Shown piece by piece: positions 52,647-60,702 of a stretch of DNA of 64,000 nucleotides; positions within the stretch are counted from its first letter, which is position 1; each line of letters opens with the position of its first letter. The DNA is from Prevotella sp. UBA4330 (GTDB taxonomy: Bacteria; Bacteroidota; Bacteroidia; Bacteroidales; Bacteroidaceae), in NCBI GenBank assembly GCA_002394385.1, contig DGTS01000015.1, positions 78,178 to 142,177 of the forward strand, given 5' to 3'. The notes beneath the pieces were generated by a model. The model did no database searches, had not been told where the DNA came from, and worked only from the letters and a program-made list of their open reading frames with translations. The position numbers were made by a program, and so were the translations under genes.

Positions 52647-52654
52647 CAAAGTTA
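52647..52654 (-). promoter_or_regulatory. Promoter -7 box of rsmI
   Basis: TAACTTTG on the minus strand, 9 bp before the chosen rsmI start. Confidence 0.6.
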
Positions 52655-52748
52655 GTACAAACATATTAAACTGCCAAACAAATTACATTTTTTAAACAAA
52701 CACCGCGCCTCTCACCAAACATCATTACCTATAAATTTTCATAAAAAC

Positions 52749-52779
52749 TTGCTCCTTTGAATTGCAATTTGTATTTTTG
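52749..52779 (+). promoter_or_regulatory. Promoter of tdk
   Basis: TTGC (52749-52752), 19 bp, TATTTTTG (52772-52779), 24 bp before the ATG at 52804. Confidence 0.65.
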
Positions 52780-52803
52780 CAGAAAAATAAAAAGGAAAGA
52801 GCA

Positions 52804-53385
52804 ATGACAGACAACATAACCGGCGAGTTTCGCCGTCACGGGAGAATAGAAGTGATTTGCGGGTCGATGTTCTCGGGCAAGACCGAGGAACTGATACGCC
52901 GCCTGAAGCGCGCGAAGTTCGCCAAGCAACAGGTGGAGATATTCAAGCCGTCGATAGACACACGCTATTCGGATGTTGATGTGGTGAGCCATGACCAGAA
53001 CACCATTCAGAGCACACCGATAGACTCGTCAAGTTCGATACTGCTGCTGGCAGGAGACAACGAGGTGATAGGCATCGACGAGGCACAGTTTCTCGACAGC
53101 GGACTCGTGGATGTGTGCAACCAACTGGCCAACCGTGGCATAAGGGTAATCATTGCCGGACTCGACATGGACTTCAAGGGCAAACCCTTCGGCCCGATGC
53201 CCGCGCTGTGCGCCATTGCCGACGACGTGACAAAGGTGCATGCCATCTGCGTCAAGTGCGGCTCACAGGCATACGTCAGCCACCGTCTTGTGGCAAGCGA
53301 CAAGCGCGTGTTGCTCGGCGAGACACAGGAGTACGAGCCTCTGTGCCGCGAGTGTTACCAGAAAGCAGAGAACGATAAGTCGTAA
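52804..53385 (+). CDS. tdk: Thymidine kinase
   Basis: Salvages thymidine to dTMP. ATG 52804 follows the promoter and starts MTDNITGEFRRHGRIEVICG. The P-loop is GSMFSGKTEELIRRLKR; the Walker B/lasso part is GIDEAQFLDSG, and the thymine-binding region is VIIAGLDMDFKGKPFGPM. The zinc lobe has CVKCG and LCRECYQ cysteine pairs. It is followed after 42 bp by a membrane permease gene on the same strand. Confidence 0.95.
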   Translation: MTDNITGEFRRHGRIEVICGSMFSGKTEELIRRLKRAKFAKQQVEIFKPSIDTRYSDVDVVSHDQNTIQSTPIDSSSSILLLAGDNEVIGIDEAQFLDSGLVDVCNQLANRGIRVIIAGLDMDFKGKPFGPMPALCAIADDVTKVHAICVKCGSQAYVSHRLVASDKRVLLGETQEYEPLCRECYQKAENDKS

Positions 53386-53427
53386 CCGTTCTTCGTAATT
53401 AAGTATTCTCATCTCAAAACCCATAAT

Positions 53428-54666
53428 ATGTTTGAGCAGAAAATAACCTTCGACCGACTGATAAGATGGATTATCACCACGCTAATCATAATAGCAGTGA
53501 TATTCGTCATCGACTATCTCAGCAATGTGCTGCTGCCATTCTTCGTCGCATGGCTGCTGGCATATCTCATACATCCGCTTGTGAAGTTCACACAGTATAA
53601 ACTGCACGTGCCAACGCGTGCACTGAGCATCGTGGTGTCGCTGATATTCATCATCGCTGTGATTTTCGGAGTGTGCTACCTCATCTTCCCGCCGATGATA
53701 GAACAGTTTGAGAAACTGGGAGTGCTCATCACACGCTATGTCCAGGACAAGACAGACACCAACAACATATCACAGGCCATACAGGAATGGCTGCGCGAAA
53801 ACAACCAGCAAATTCAGGACTTGCTGAAGCAGAAGGACGTTACAGACGCCATAAAGAGTGTGGTGCCGGGAGTGTTCAACATGCTCGGGCAGACCGCCAA
53901 CATCATAATAAGCATCGTGGCTTCGCTCATCACCTTATTATATATGTTCTTCATACTGCTCGACTACGAATACCTCACCACCAACTGGATACGCATTTTC
54001 CCGAAGAAAAGCCGCCCCTTCTGGCAAGGACTGGCTGGCGACGTTGAGCGAGAACTGAACAACTACATCCGCGGGCAAGGTCTTGTGGCACTCACCATGG
54101 GAATACTCTTCTGCATCGGATTCACCATCATCGACTTCCCTATGGCCATAGGTCTGGGAATACTCATCGGAATAATGGACCTCGTGCCCTATCTGCACAC
54201 CTTCGCACTCATTCCAACGGCATTCCTGGCACTGCTCAAGGCGGTTGACACTGGGCAAAACTTCTGGATGATTCTCGGTGCTGCCGTCGCCGTGTTCTGC
54301 ATCGTGCAAGTGATAATCGACCTCATCGTGACACCGAAGATAATGGGCAAGGCAATGCGTCTGAACCCAGCCATACTGCTGCTTTCCCTGTCTGTATGGG
54401 GCGCGTTGCTCGGATTCATCGGACTCATCATAGCTCTGCCTCTCACCACTATCATCATGGCCTACTATAAGCGCTACATCACGAAAGAGGAAGACGAAGA
54501 AGAGGAGGAAGAGAAACTAAATGAACCTCGGAAAAGCATTTTCAGCAGAATATTAAAGCGTAAGGAAACTTTGAAAGAGATGAGCGCCAAAGCAGCAGAA
54601 ACGACAAATGCCGATGCCACAGCAACCACTACCGCAACAGAAGATAATAAAAAAAGCACCGAATAA
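53428..54666 (+). CDS. AI-2E/PerM family membrane transporter
   Basis: Eight predicted membrane helices in the usual arrangement: an N-terminal pair, the LLPFFVAWLLAYLIHPLV segment, a central soluble helix region (about 100-150), then a bundle containing YIRGQGLVALTMGILFCIG and GIMDLVPYLHTF. The C-terminal 50 residues are acidic then Lys/Thr/Ala-rich and look disordered. Family members export signals, ions or other small solutes; the substrate here is unknown. It is probably cotranscribed with tdk. Confidence 0.88.
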   Translation: MFEQKITFDRLIRWIITTLIIIAVIFVIDYLSNVLLPFFVAWLLAYLIHPLVKFTQYKLHVPTRALSIVVSLIFIIAVIFGVCYLIFPPMIEQFEKLGVLITRYVQDKTDTNNISQAIQEWLRENNQQIQDLLKQKDVTDAIKSVVPGVFNMLGQTANIIISIVASLITLLYMFFILLDYEYLTTNWIRIFPKKSRPFWQGLAGDVERELNNYIRGQGLVALTMGILFCIGFTIIDFPMAIGLGILIGIMDLVPYLHTFALIPTAFLALLKAVDTGQNFWMILGAAVAVFCIVQVIIDLIVTPKIMGKAMRLNPAILLLSLSVWGALLGFIGLIIALPLTTIIMAYYKRYITKEEDEEEEEEKLNEPRKSIFSRILKRKETLKEMSAKAAETTNADATATTTATEDNKKSTE

Positions 54667-54667
54667 T

Positions 54668-54698
54668 TTTGCAGTTTCAAAAAAACATCGTACCTTTG
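54668..54698 (+). promoter_or_regulatory. Promoter of the tRNA-Lys gene
   Basis: TTTG (54668-54671), 19 bp, TACCTTTG (54691-54698), 31 bp before the tRNA. Confidence 0.7.
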
Positions 54699-54729
54699 CA
54701 CCCGCTTTCATAAGCAACCATTTAAGGTC

Positions 54730-54802
54730 GATCCGTTAGCTCAGTTGGTAGAGCACAACACTTTTAATGTTGGGGTCTTGGGTTCGAGCCCCAAACGGAT
54801 CA
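54730..54802 (+). tRNA. tRNA-Lys (anticodon TTT)
   Basis: A 73-base cloverleaf. The acceptor stem GATCCGT pairs with ACGGATC, followed by discriminator A at 54802. The D arm is GCTCAGTTGGTAGAGC. The anticodon stem CAACA/TGTTG (54756-54760 and 54768-54772) holds TTT at 54763-54765, and the T arm has GGTTCGAGCC. CCA is not encoded, so the cca product is needed. A promoter precedes it and a hairpin terminator follows directly. Confidence 0.95.
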
Positions 54803-54803
54803 C

Positions 54804-54829
54804 AAAAGCATCCTAAAAAGGATGCTTTT
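54804..54829 (+). terminator. Terminator of tRNA-Lys
   Basis: AAAAGCATCC (54804-54813) pairs with GGATGCTTTT (54820-54829) around TAAAAA, then a TCTTG tail. Confidence 0.85.
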
Positions 54830-54872
54830 CTTGTTTATGCGGGCACTAAACAACGAACTAACTAAGAAAAAT

Positions 54873-55277
54873 ATGAGAAGAGTAAAAGCAATAATCGAGC
54901 GAGCCGGTGGCGGTAACTATAGCGTCTATATGGACGATGACGATATGAGTTATCTTGTTACTGGTACAGGGAAAACCGCTGAAGAAGCAATCGAATGCTT
55001 CAAGAATGGTTACGAAGACATGAAAAAGCACTATGCAGAAGAGGGAAAAGAATTTGAAGAAGCAGAGTTCGACTATGAGTATGACATGGCGTCATTCCTT
55101 TCTTATTACTCTAAAGCCTTCTCGCTCGCAGGTCTGTCACGAATCACGGGCATCAATCAAGGACAGTTGAGCCACTACGTAACAGGGCGCCGCGTGCCGT
55201 CCGCTAGGACGAAAGAAAAAATGCAGCACTCCATTCATCAATTTGCTGAAGAATTGAAAGAAGTAAAATTCGTATAA
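54873..55277 (+). CDS. HicB-type antitoxin-like protein with helix-turn-helix
   Basis: ATG 54873 (MRRVKAIIERAGGGNYSVYM) is chosen because the longer frame starts inside the tRNA terminator. Residues 1-60 form a HicB-like partial RNase H fold with GKTAEEAIECFKNGYEDMKK. Residues about 75-130 hold a helix-turn-helix (LSRITGINQGQLSHYVTG). HicB antitoxins block HicA mRNA interferases and repress their own operon. No hicA-like short gene is adjacent on either side, so it appears orphan. A terminator follows at 55280-55307. Confidence 0.8.
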   Translation: MRRVKAIIERAGGGNYSVYMDDDDMSYLVTGTGKTAEEAIECFKNGYEDMKKHYAEEGKEFEEAEFDYEYDMASFLSYYSKAFSLAGLSRITGINQGQLSHYVTGRRVPSARTKEKMQHSIHQFAEELKEVKFV

Positions 55278-55279
55278 GA

Positions 55280-55307
55280 GAAAGCCGAGACAAACACCTC
55301 GGCTTTC
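55280..55307 (+). terminator. Terminator after the HicB-like gene
   Basis: GAAAGCCGAG (55280-55289) pairs with CTCGGCTTTC (55298-55307), then TTGTT. Confidence 0.75.
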
Positions 55308-55335
55308 TTGTTACTATTAATTTCCATGAAAAACC

Positions 55336-55470
55336 TCAAACTGTGCAGAAATTGCACATTGCTATGACAAGTTTATCAGGGAAATGACCTGACGACCATT
55401 CTACGGAAAGGAACAAATCCTCCAGTTCTTCTTTGCTGAACTCGTGAATATCTTTATACGCTATTTCCAT
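55336..55470 (-). pseudogene. Truncated GNAT-type acetyltransferase remnant
   Basis: A 44-residue frame beginning MEIAYKDIHEFSKEELEDLF and containing SGHFPDKLVIAM matches the N-terminal strand-helix of a GNAT acetyltransferase group (the common pattern sGxyPekLxxAm). It stops at TGA (55336-55338), far short of the 130-150 residues of the family, and no acetyl-CoA loop follows. It sits between the HicB-like gene and the CE1 esterase. A real short protein cannot be excluded. Confidence 0.55.
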
Positions 55471-55481
55471 AAACACGTCTC

Positions 55482-56618
55482 TTATCTAAACAGTTTCTGA
55501 GCAAAGTCATGGAGCGATTTCCGCCATACCTGCCACTCATGGTCGCCTGGGAACGTGTTGAAGGTAATTGCGAGTCCCGACTGCTGCATAGCAGAGACTG
55601 CTTTCTGGGTTGGTGACAATCGTGGGTCGTCTGTTCCCACGGAAATATAAAACAACCTAAGTGATTGATTATACGTCTCATGTTGCGATATAAGGCCGGG
55701 CATTGATTCCTCTGCATCGAAAGACTTTGTCTCACGGATGCCTCCGAAGACTCCTGTGCTGAACACTCCGATATGACTGAAGAGTTCAGTATGCTGAAGT
55801 CCTACGAAAAACGACTGTCCGCCGCCCATAGAAAGACCTGCAAGCGCACGGCCTTGCTTATCGGGAACTGTTCTGAAACTTTTGTCAACAAAGGGAATAA
55901 TTACCTCGGTGAGTTCTTCCTCAAAGCCTTTCATTCCCTGAATGGAATAGCCGAAACCCGCTCCCGGAACCGTGATATTGCCGTTCGACATCACAACAAT
56001 CATCTCCTTTGCCTTACCTTCGGCAATCAGGTTGTCAAGGATGTTGTTTGTCTTGCCTTGAAGTGTCCAACCCGACTCATCCTCGCCTCCGCCATGTTGG
56101 AGATACAACACAGGATAGTGTTTGCTTCCTTCCGAATAGCTAGCGGGAGTATATACATACATCGTGGCGTAAGACTTCCTCACTTTCGAGTAATATGTAA
56201 CAATACTGACCTTGCCGTGCGGCACATCCTTTATGTAATAGAAATCACAACCATCTTCAGGTATGTCAATGGCACTTGTCATCCTTCCACAACCGAAATA
56301 ACTCTTGCTGGCAGGGTCGGAGACATCCATTCCACCTATGTTAAACCAGTAATAGTGGAATCCAGGCACAAGAGGCTTGGTACGTGCCATCCAAGAACCA
56401 TCAGGCTGTTTCTCAAAGCGGCATGTAGGGTCTAGCGAGACTTTCATCTGGCTTAGGTCTTCACTAGAGCGGATTCTGAACTCCACACTATTGTCTGGTA
56501 AGACATGAGGATATCCCTGAGTGTTGATGTTCGTCTGCGGAACAATAAACTCCTGTGCTCCAACACTCTTGCAACAACAGAGTGCCAACAACAGAAAGGC
56601 GACTTTTTGTAACCTCAT
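55482..56618 (-). CDS. CE1-type carbohydrate esterase (feruloyl/acetyl-xylan esterase)
   Basis: ATG 56618 (MRLQKVAFLLLALCCCKSVGA) begins a signal peptide. An N-terminal immunoglobulin-like domain (about 25-125) of the E-set type found in such esterases precedes an alpha/beta hydrolase. The likely triad is Ser in GLSMGGG, Asp in SVGTDDPR and His in PGDHEWQVWRK. YPVLYLQHGGGEDESGW gives the oxyanion loop. It probably removes feruloyl or acetyl groups from xylan side chains, complementing the GH30, GH43 and GH51 enzymes. The SGNH gene lies just upstream on the same strand. Confidence 0.85.
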   Translation of the reverse strand: MRLQKVAFLLLALCCCKSVGAQEFIVPQTNINTQGYPHVLPDNSVEFRIRSSEDLSQMKVSLDPTCRFEKQPDGSWMARTKPLVPGFHYYWFNIGGMDVSDPASKSYFGCGRMTSAIDIPEDGCDFYYIKDVPHGKVSIVTYYSKVRKSYATMYVYTPASYSEGSKHYPVLYLQHGGGEDESGWTLQGKTNNILDNLIAEGKAKEMIVVMSNGNITVPGAGFGYSIQGMKGFEEELTEVIIPFVDKSFRTVPDKQGRALAGLSMGGGQSFFVGLQHTELFSHIGVFSTGVFGGIRETKSFDAEESMPGLISQHETYNQSLRLFYISVGTDDPRLSPTQKAVSAMQQSGLAITFNTFPGDHEWQVWRKSLHDFAQKLFR

Positions 56619-56651
56619 TAGGTATTGATTAATAATTTCCACATCCTACGC

Positions 56652-57314
56652 TTATAAACCTGCTTCCAACAACTGGTCGCAAATGCTCTTCATGCCGTTT
56701 ATTGACGGATGACCGTTCTGCTTCTCTATATCGTGGAGTTCAACGAGTTTCACATTGTAGTGTTTGCATACCTCACGCATCGACTCGTTGACAGGCTCTC
56801 TCAGTTCCGAGTTCAAGATGAAACAGATTTCTGCCTGGGCATAACGCTTCTGAAGCATATCGGTCAGACATGCAAGCGCAGGACGGAAATACTTGCAATC
56901 GTCCTTAGTCCAATCCGAATACTGATACTCGCCCATTGGAGAGTTAGCCCACGCATCGTTGGTGCCGCCGAAAACAAAGATGATGTCAGGATTGCCAAGA
57001 CTGTCAACGCGTGAGATGAAGTTGCTGCGCGACGAGTCCATTCCGCCGTATCCTGTGCCGCAAATGGTTGTGCCGCCCCACGAATCATTCTTTTCCAACG
57101 CGTAACCTTTTGCTTTGACATAGAGACTCCACCACGTCTGCTCTATCTTCGTTACGTCGTTTCGGTCGTTGGGATAGAACGACGAGTAATTGGAAGGAAT
57201 AACGCCAACAAATGTAGAGTACGAATCACCCAGAACCGATACTTTCTTAGTCTGCGCTGATGCATAGGTAAACATAACCGCCATCAGCATAAGTAAAAAC
57301 AACTTTTTCATCAT
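56652..57314 (-). CDS. SGNH/GDSL-family esterase, secreted
   Basis: ATG 57314 (MMKKLFLLMLMAVMFTYASA) gives a signal peptide; 57326 is possible. Block I is VLGDSYSTFVG (Ser nucleophile), block III is FVFGGTNDAW with Asn, and block V is NGHPSINGM with the His. The GDSY variant replaces GDSL. The enzyme is probably an acetyl esterase on polysaccharide. It sits 33 bp before the CE1 gene on the same strand, so the two form a small esterase unit. Confidence 0.85.
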   Translation of the reverse strand: MMKKLFLLMLMAVMFTYASAQTKKVSVLGDSYSTFVGVIPSNYSSFYPNDRNDVTKIEQTWWSLYVKAKGYALEKNDSWGGTTICGTGYGGMDSSRSNFISRVDSLGNPDIIFVFGGTNDAWANSPMGEYQYSDWTKDDCKYFRPALACLTDMLQKRYAQAEICFILNSELREPVNESMREVCKHYNVKLVELHDIEKQNGHPSINGMKSICDQLLEAGL

Positions 57315-57517
57315 GTAGTTTGACATTAAATTATTAAAGTGTAATCATTTTCTTTGCTTTTCTCCTCACATTTCACTCTGCAAAATAACAATATTTCCAT
57401 GAAATCTCCAAAGAAACAAGACTTTATTAACTACTTTGCATCAGATTTAAACATAATCCGACTATTTACCCTCTATCATTTTTGAATGATTAAGAATGAT
57501 AATTCAAAATTTATTCT

Positions 57518-57525
57518 TATATTTG
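57518..57525 (+). promoter_or_regulatory. Promoter -7 box of the 190-residue gene
   Basis: TATATTTG, 19 bp before the ATG at 57545. No convincing -33 element. Confidence 0.55.
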
Positions 57526-57544
57526 CAATCTCAAAGCAATTATT

Positions 57545-58117
57545 ATGAGCAAGAAGTTTCCATACGGTTATGATATAAATGTCTATATTGACAAGGCATT
57601 TGAAAAAGCGAAAGAACTTTATCCTTGGGCAGAGAAAAGTATGCTCAGGAAAAATTTGAGTTATGCCATTGAGAAAAAAGAGAATGGCAGATATACTTTC
57701 GTCAGATATTTCAAATGGTCTAAAACGGACATTGAACGTAAGGTCCTGGATTGCGACAGCGAAGGGTTTATCAAACGTTTCATAGACGATCATGGAAGTT
57801 GGATAGAAATGGTGAATCCCATTAAGGAAACCTTGAATGTAATCGATCTGATTCCACGCGGAACGATGATTCGTGGCTGGTATATGGAGTGCTACGAATT
57901 CCATTCTCATGTCAAGGGCGGTTATTCCGTTTTTCTACAGGCAGGTGACCGTTCAGGTGGAGCCTCAAGAACTATCTTTATCCCACCTGCTTATTTCAAA
58001 CTATCATGGGACGAGTTCCTTGACAAATACGTGGAGTTGGTTCCCCCCGGAGCTTTCTATCTCGACAAAGAAGAACTCAAAGACGCTCCAGGCCTCAAAG
58101 CATTCCTCGGCTTCTAA
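57545..58117 (+). CDS. Unknown 190-residue protein
   Basis: I do not recognise this cytoplasmic protein. It begins MSKKFPYGYDINVYIDKAFE, is rich in aromatic and charged residues, and mixes helices with strands. It contains GGASRTIFIPPAYFKLSWDE near the C-terminus. No catalytic motif or membrane segment stands out. The AT-rich sequence resembles other accessory genes here. It is convergent with the DUF2238 gene, with a gap of only 28 bp. Confidence 0.65.
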   Translation: MSKKFPYGYDINVYIDKAFEKAKELYPWAEKSMLRKNLSYAIEKKENGRYTFVRYFKWSKTDIERKVLDCDSEGFIKRFIDDHGSWIEMVNPIKETLNVIDLIPRGTMIRGWYMECYEFHSHVKGGYSVFLQAGDRSGGASRTIFIPPAYFKLSWDEFLDKYVELVPPGAFYLDKEELKDAPGLKAFLGF

Positions 58118-58145
58118 GGCTATGTTCTTACCGACACTTTGTATT

Positions 58146-58766
58146 CTATTCCCGCTTTAGGGTTCTCTTGCACATATACCACAATGCAGGAATTGTAGAA
58201 CCAATCATCGCTAAAGCCATATCTTTCTGGGCGTCCCATATATCGCCCTGCTGCCCGTTATAACAGTCCGCTTCTTCAGGTGACACTAATATAGTGAGCA
58301 ACCATTCGAACAACTCATACACCATGCTGCCTGTCTGGATGGCAAACCAAGAGAACAGAATGGCGACCATGTAATTCAAATTAAGACACTTTCGACAGAG
58401 GTACATAAGATAAGGGAACAATAAGAAACCGAACATGAAATGTACAAACCTGTCATAATGATTACGCGTGCTGCCAAAGAAATCTGCATCTACTATTCCT
58501 GTAGATATTATCCATTCTTTATATGGAACGTAGGAATAGATATAACGGGCTCCAACAACATGCAAAATCGCAAAAACGACTATTCCCAAGAAAGCGGGAT
58601 ATGGCATCCTGTCTTTCAACAGGTCATGTACAATAGGTATCATCAAGAGCAGCGTTCCCGCATGCTGTAATAGTTGATTATGAGGATATACAGGATTGAT
58701 AAAAGTGACGATTAGCACAATTATGAATAGCAAACAAGTATAGAGTTTTATCCTATTCATTTTCAT
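58146..58766 (-). CDS. DUF2238 (YjdF-like) membrane protein
   Basis: The 206-residue protein has six or so membrane helices and the family's central NHYDRFVHFMFGFLLFPYL block, then a MVYELFEWLLTIL helix and a GDIWDAQKDMALAMIGS end motif rich in acidic residues within helices. These conserved charges may bind a metal or lipid. Function is unknown in general. It stands alone between the unknown gene and the LytTR regulator. Confidence 0.82.
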   Translation of the reverse strand: MKMNRIKLYTCLLFIIVLIVTFINPVYPHNQLLQHAGTLLLMIPIVHDLLKDRMPYPAFLGIVVFAILHVVGARYIYSYVPYKEWIISTGIVDADFFGSTRNHYDRFVHFMFGFLLFPYLMYLCRKCLNLNYMVAILFSWFAIQTGSMVYELFEWLLTILVSPEEADCYNGQQGDIWDAQKDMALAMIGSTIPALWYMCKRTLKRE

Positions 58767-58799
58767 AATATCTGATTTATCTTATTATCTTTGCATCCC

Positions 58800-59507
58800 C
58801 TACAACATGTTTTTCTGCAGGTAGGCATCGAAAGCCTCACGGAAGGCGTCGGTGACGTGGATGATTTCCTTGCCGATATAAACGCAGTTGTTGCGGTCGA
58901 CACTACGTATTTTCTTCAAGGCCACGATGTATGAGCGGTGGATACGAAGGAAGTCAGACGTTGGCAGCATGTCCTCAACAGCCTTCATGGTGAGGTGGGT
59001 TACGAGTTTCGACCCGTCGTCAAGATAGAAGACGACATAATCTTTCATACCGCTGACGTACATTATGTCTGAAACATTCAGTTGGCGCAGTTCACCATCA
59101 ACACGAATGAAGACACTATCGCGCTCGGAAGGAGCAGGTGCGGATTCTGTTTCGTGTGAAAACCATTTGCGCGCCTTCTCAACAGCAGCGATGAACTTGT
59201 TATAGCGTATTGGTTTCAAGAGGAAGTCGAGTGCACTCACCTCGTAACTCTCGAAAGCATATTCCTTGAATGCTGTGGTGAATATCACACGAGTCTTCTC
59301 AGGAATAAGCCGTGCCAGTTCCATCCCGTTGATGTCTGGCATCTGGATGTCGAGAAACAAGAGATCCGCAGGATTCTCCTTTATCGCTGTTATTGCCTCT
59401 ACCGAGTCGGTGTAAGAACCCAAGAGTTTGAGGTCGGGTGTCTTTGCTACATACGACTCAATGAGTTTTACTGCCAGAGGTTCATCATCTACTATAATGC
59501 AAGTCAT
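58800..59507 (-). CDS. LytTR-family response regulator
   Basis: Residues 1-115 form a receiver domain with DD at 7-8, phosphoacceptor Asp53 in LLFLDIQMP and Lys in LLKPIRYNKF. Residues about 135-235 are a LytTR DNA-binding domain (DSVFIRVDGELRQLNVSDI, then RIHRSYIVALKKI). It should bind direct repeats at target promoters when phosphorylated. The partner kinase gene ends 20 bp upstream on the same strand; they form one pair. Confidence 0.93.
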   Translation of the reverse strand: MTCIIVDDEPLAVKLIESYVAKTPDLKLLGSYTDSVEAITAIKENPADLLFLDIQMPDINGMELARLIPEKTRVIFTTAFKEYAFESYEVSALDFLLKPIRYNKFIAAVEKARKWFSHETESAPAPSERDSVFIRVDGELRQLNVSDIMYVSGMKDYVVFYLDDGSKLVTHLTMKAVEDMLPTSDFLRIHRSYIVALKKIRSVDRNNCVYIGKEIIHVTDAFREAFDAYLQKNML

Positions 59508-59527
59508 ATTTGTATTACGAATTACTA

Positions 59528-60568
59528 TTATTCAATTATCTTCACGCAGACGTGATAGATGTCGTTTTCAAGCGACTGCTCCCATTCATACTTGCCAGCA
59601 TAGAGCAGTTCGAGGCGGCGGCGTGTGTTCTCAAGCCCTATTCCGCTGCCGCTGCGGTCGCTATCGCTCTTAGGATAGTTGGTGTTATCGCAACAGAACG
59701 TGATTGTGCCGTCGCTCTCTGTCATGCTGACATTGATGCTCGACGGTTTGTTGCTGCTCACTCCATGCTTGAAAGCATTCTCTACAAGCGATATGAACAG
59801 TAGCGGAGCCACCTTTGCATCGTTGTTTTCGATGCTGAACTCAGAATTAACCGAGGTACGCTCATTACAACGAAGGCGCATCAGTTCGATGTAGTTGCGC
59901 ATGAACTCCACCTCTCCATTTACTGCCACCATAGGTTTGTTGGTCTCGTACATGGCATAACGTAGCAGGTCGCTCAGCTGTGCTATTGCATCCTGCGCCT
60001 TGTCGGCGTCTATCTGCGTGAGACTCGAAATGTTGTTCAGAGTGTTGAAGAGGAAGTGAGGGTTTATCTGACTCTTCAGCCAAGCCAGTTCCGCCTCGGT
60101 ACTCTTCTGTTTTTCCTCCTCCAATAGTTGCTTTATCCTACGAGCCTTTATGAGATGGCGCTGCACGATGGCAACCACTATTACCGCCACGATAAGCAGG
60201 AAATAGATAAAGATGCCAAGTCCCCAGTAAACCCAAGCGTCGACAGGCAAATCTATTCCATTGCTTGCAGCATACTGTCTATAAAAGAACACACCCATGT
60301 TGGTTATTCCTATCAAGACAATATTGGCAAAGACAAATGTCACATAATGATGCTTATCGAAGAGCCAACGCCAAAGGATGTAATAATTCACGAAGTATAA
60401 TATCAGCGGCGACCTCAACATACCGTTAAGCATCTTGAATGTGGTCATCGCGGTGTCCACATGCCATGTGCTCAGATATGCTGTTAGTGCAGGCAATATG
60501 AAAATTAATGCCCACACCAGTATCTGCATCATCAGCGTCAAAAGGTCGTTCTTCTTAACTTTGTTCAT
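59528..60568 (-). CDS. LytS-type sensor histidine kinase
   Basis: Four membrane helices lie at about 15-35, 52-70, 76-97 and 112-136. A coiled-coil linker leads to the His_kinase domain with the phosphoacceptor His171 in SQINPHFLFNTLNNI. The ATPase part has LVENAFKHGV (N box) and GSGIGLENTRRRL (G box). No large extracellular sensor domain is present, so the signal is probably read in or near the membrane. The gene encoding a TonB-receptor-like protein lies upstream on the same strand. Confidence 0.93.
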   Translation of the reverse strand: MNKVKKNDLLTLMMQILVWALIFILPALTAYLSTWHVDTAMTTFKMLNGMLRSPLILYFVNYYILWRWLFDKHHYVTFVFANIVLIGITNMGVFFYRQYAASNGIDLPVDAWVYWGLGIFIYFLLIVAVIVVAIVQRHLIKARRIKQLLEEEKQKSTEAELAWLKSQINPHFLFNTLNNISSLTQIDADKAQDAIAQLSDLLRYAMYETNKPMVAVNGEVEFMRNYIELMRLRCNERTSVNSEFSIENNDAKVAPLLFISLVENAFKHGVSSNKPSSINVSMTESDGTITFCCDNTNYPKSDSDRSGSGIGLENTRRRLELLYAGKYEWEQSLENDIYHVCVKIIE

Positions 60569-60573
60569 CGGTG

Positions 60574-60581
60574 CAAAGATA
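60574..60581 (-). promoter_or_regulatory. Promoter -7 box of the kinase-regulator pair, almost touching the ATG
   Basis: TATCTTTG on the minus strand ends 5 bases before the kinase ATG, an arrangement like that at tadA. Confidence 0.55.
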
Positions 60582-60651
60582 GTAATTTTTGTTATTTGTT
60601 GCTTGATTATTATTGTTTATTTTTCAGATTTCTCGCAATATGACAGAAATT

Positions 60652-60692
60652 ACATACCCCACCACTTGCCCAAGGGCTGAGGTGAGGTATGT
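60652..60692 (-). terminator. Hairpin after the outer-membrane protein gene
   Basis: ACATACC-c-CACC (60652-60663) pairs with GGTG-a-GGTATGT (60681-60692), just past the stop codon at 60703. The following T-run is weak, so it may only partly terminate. Confidence 0.5.
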
Positions 60693-60702
60693 AACTTATT
60701 GG

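Noticed and set aside
54873..55277. Complete HicAB toxin-antitoxin operon
   Set aside because: No 60-80-residue HicA-like frame exists on either side; the upstream sequence is the tRNA and its terminator.
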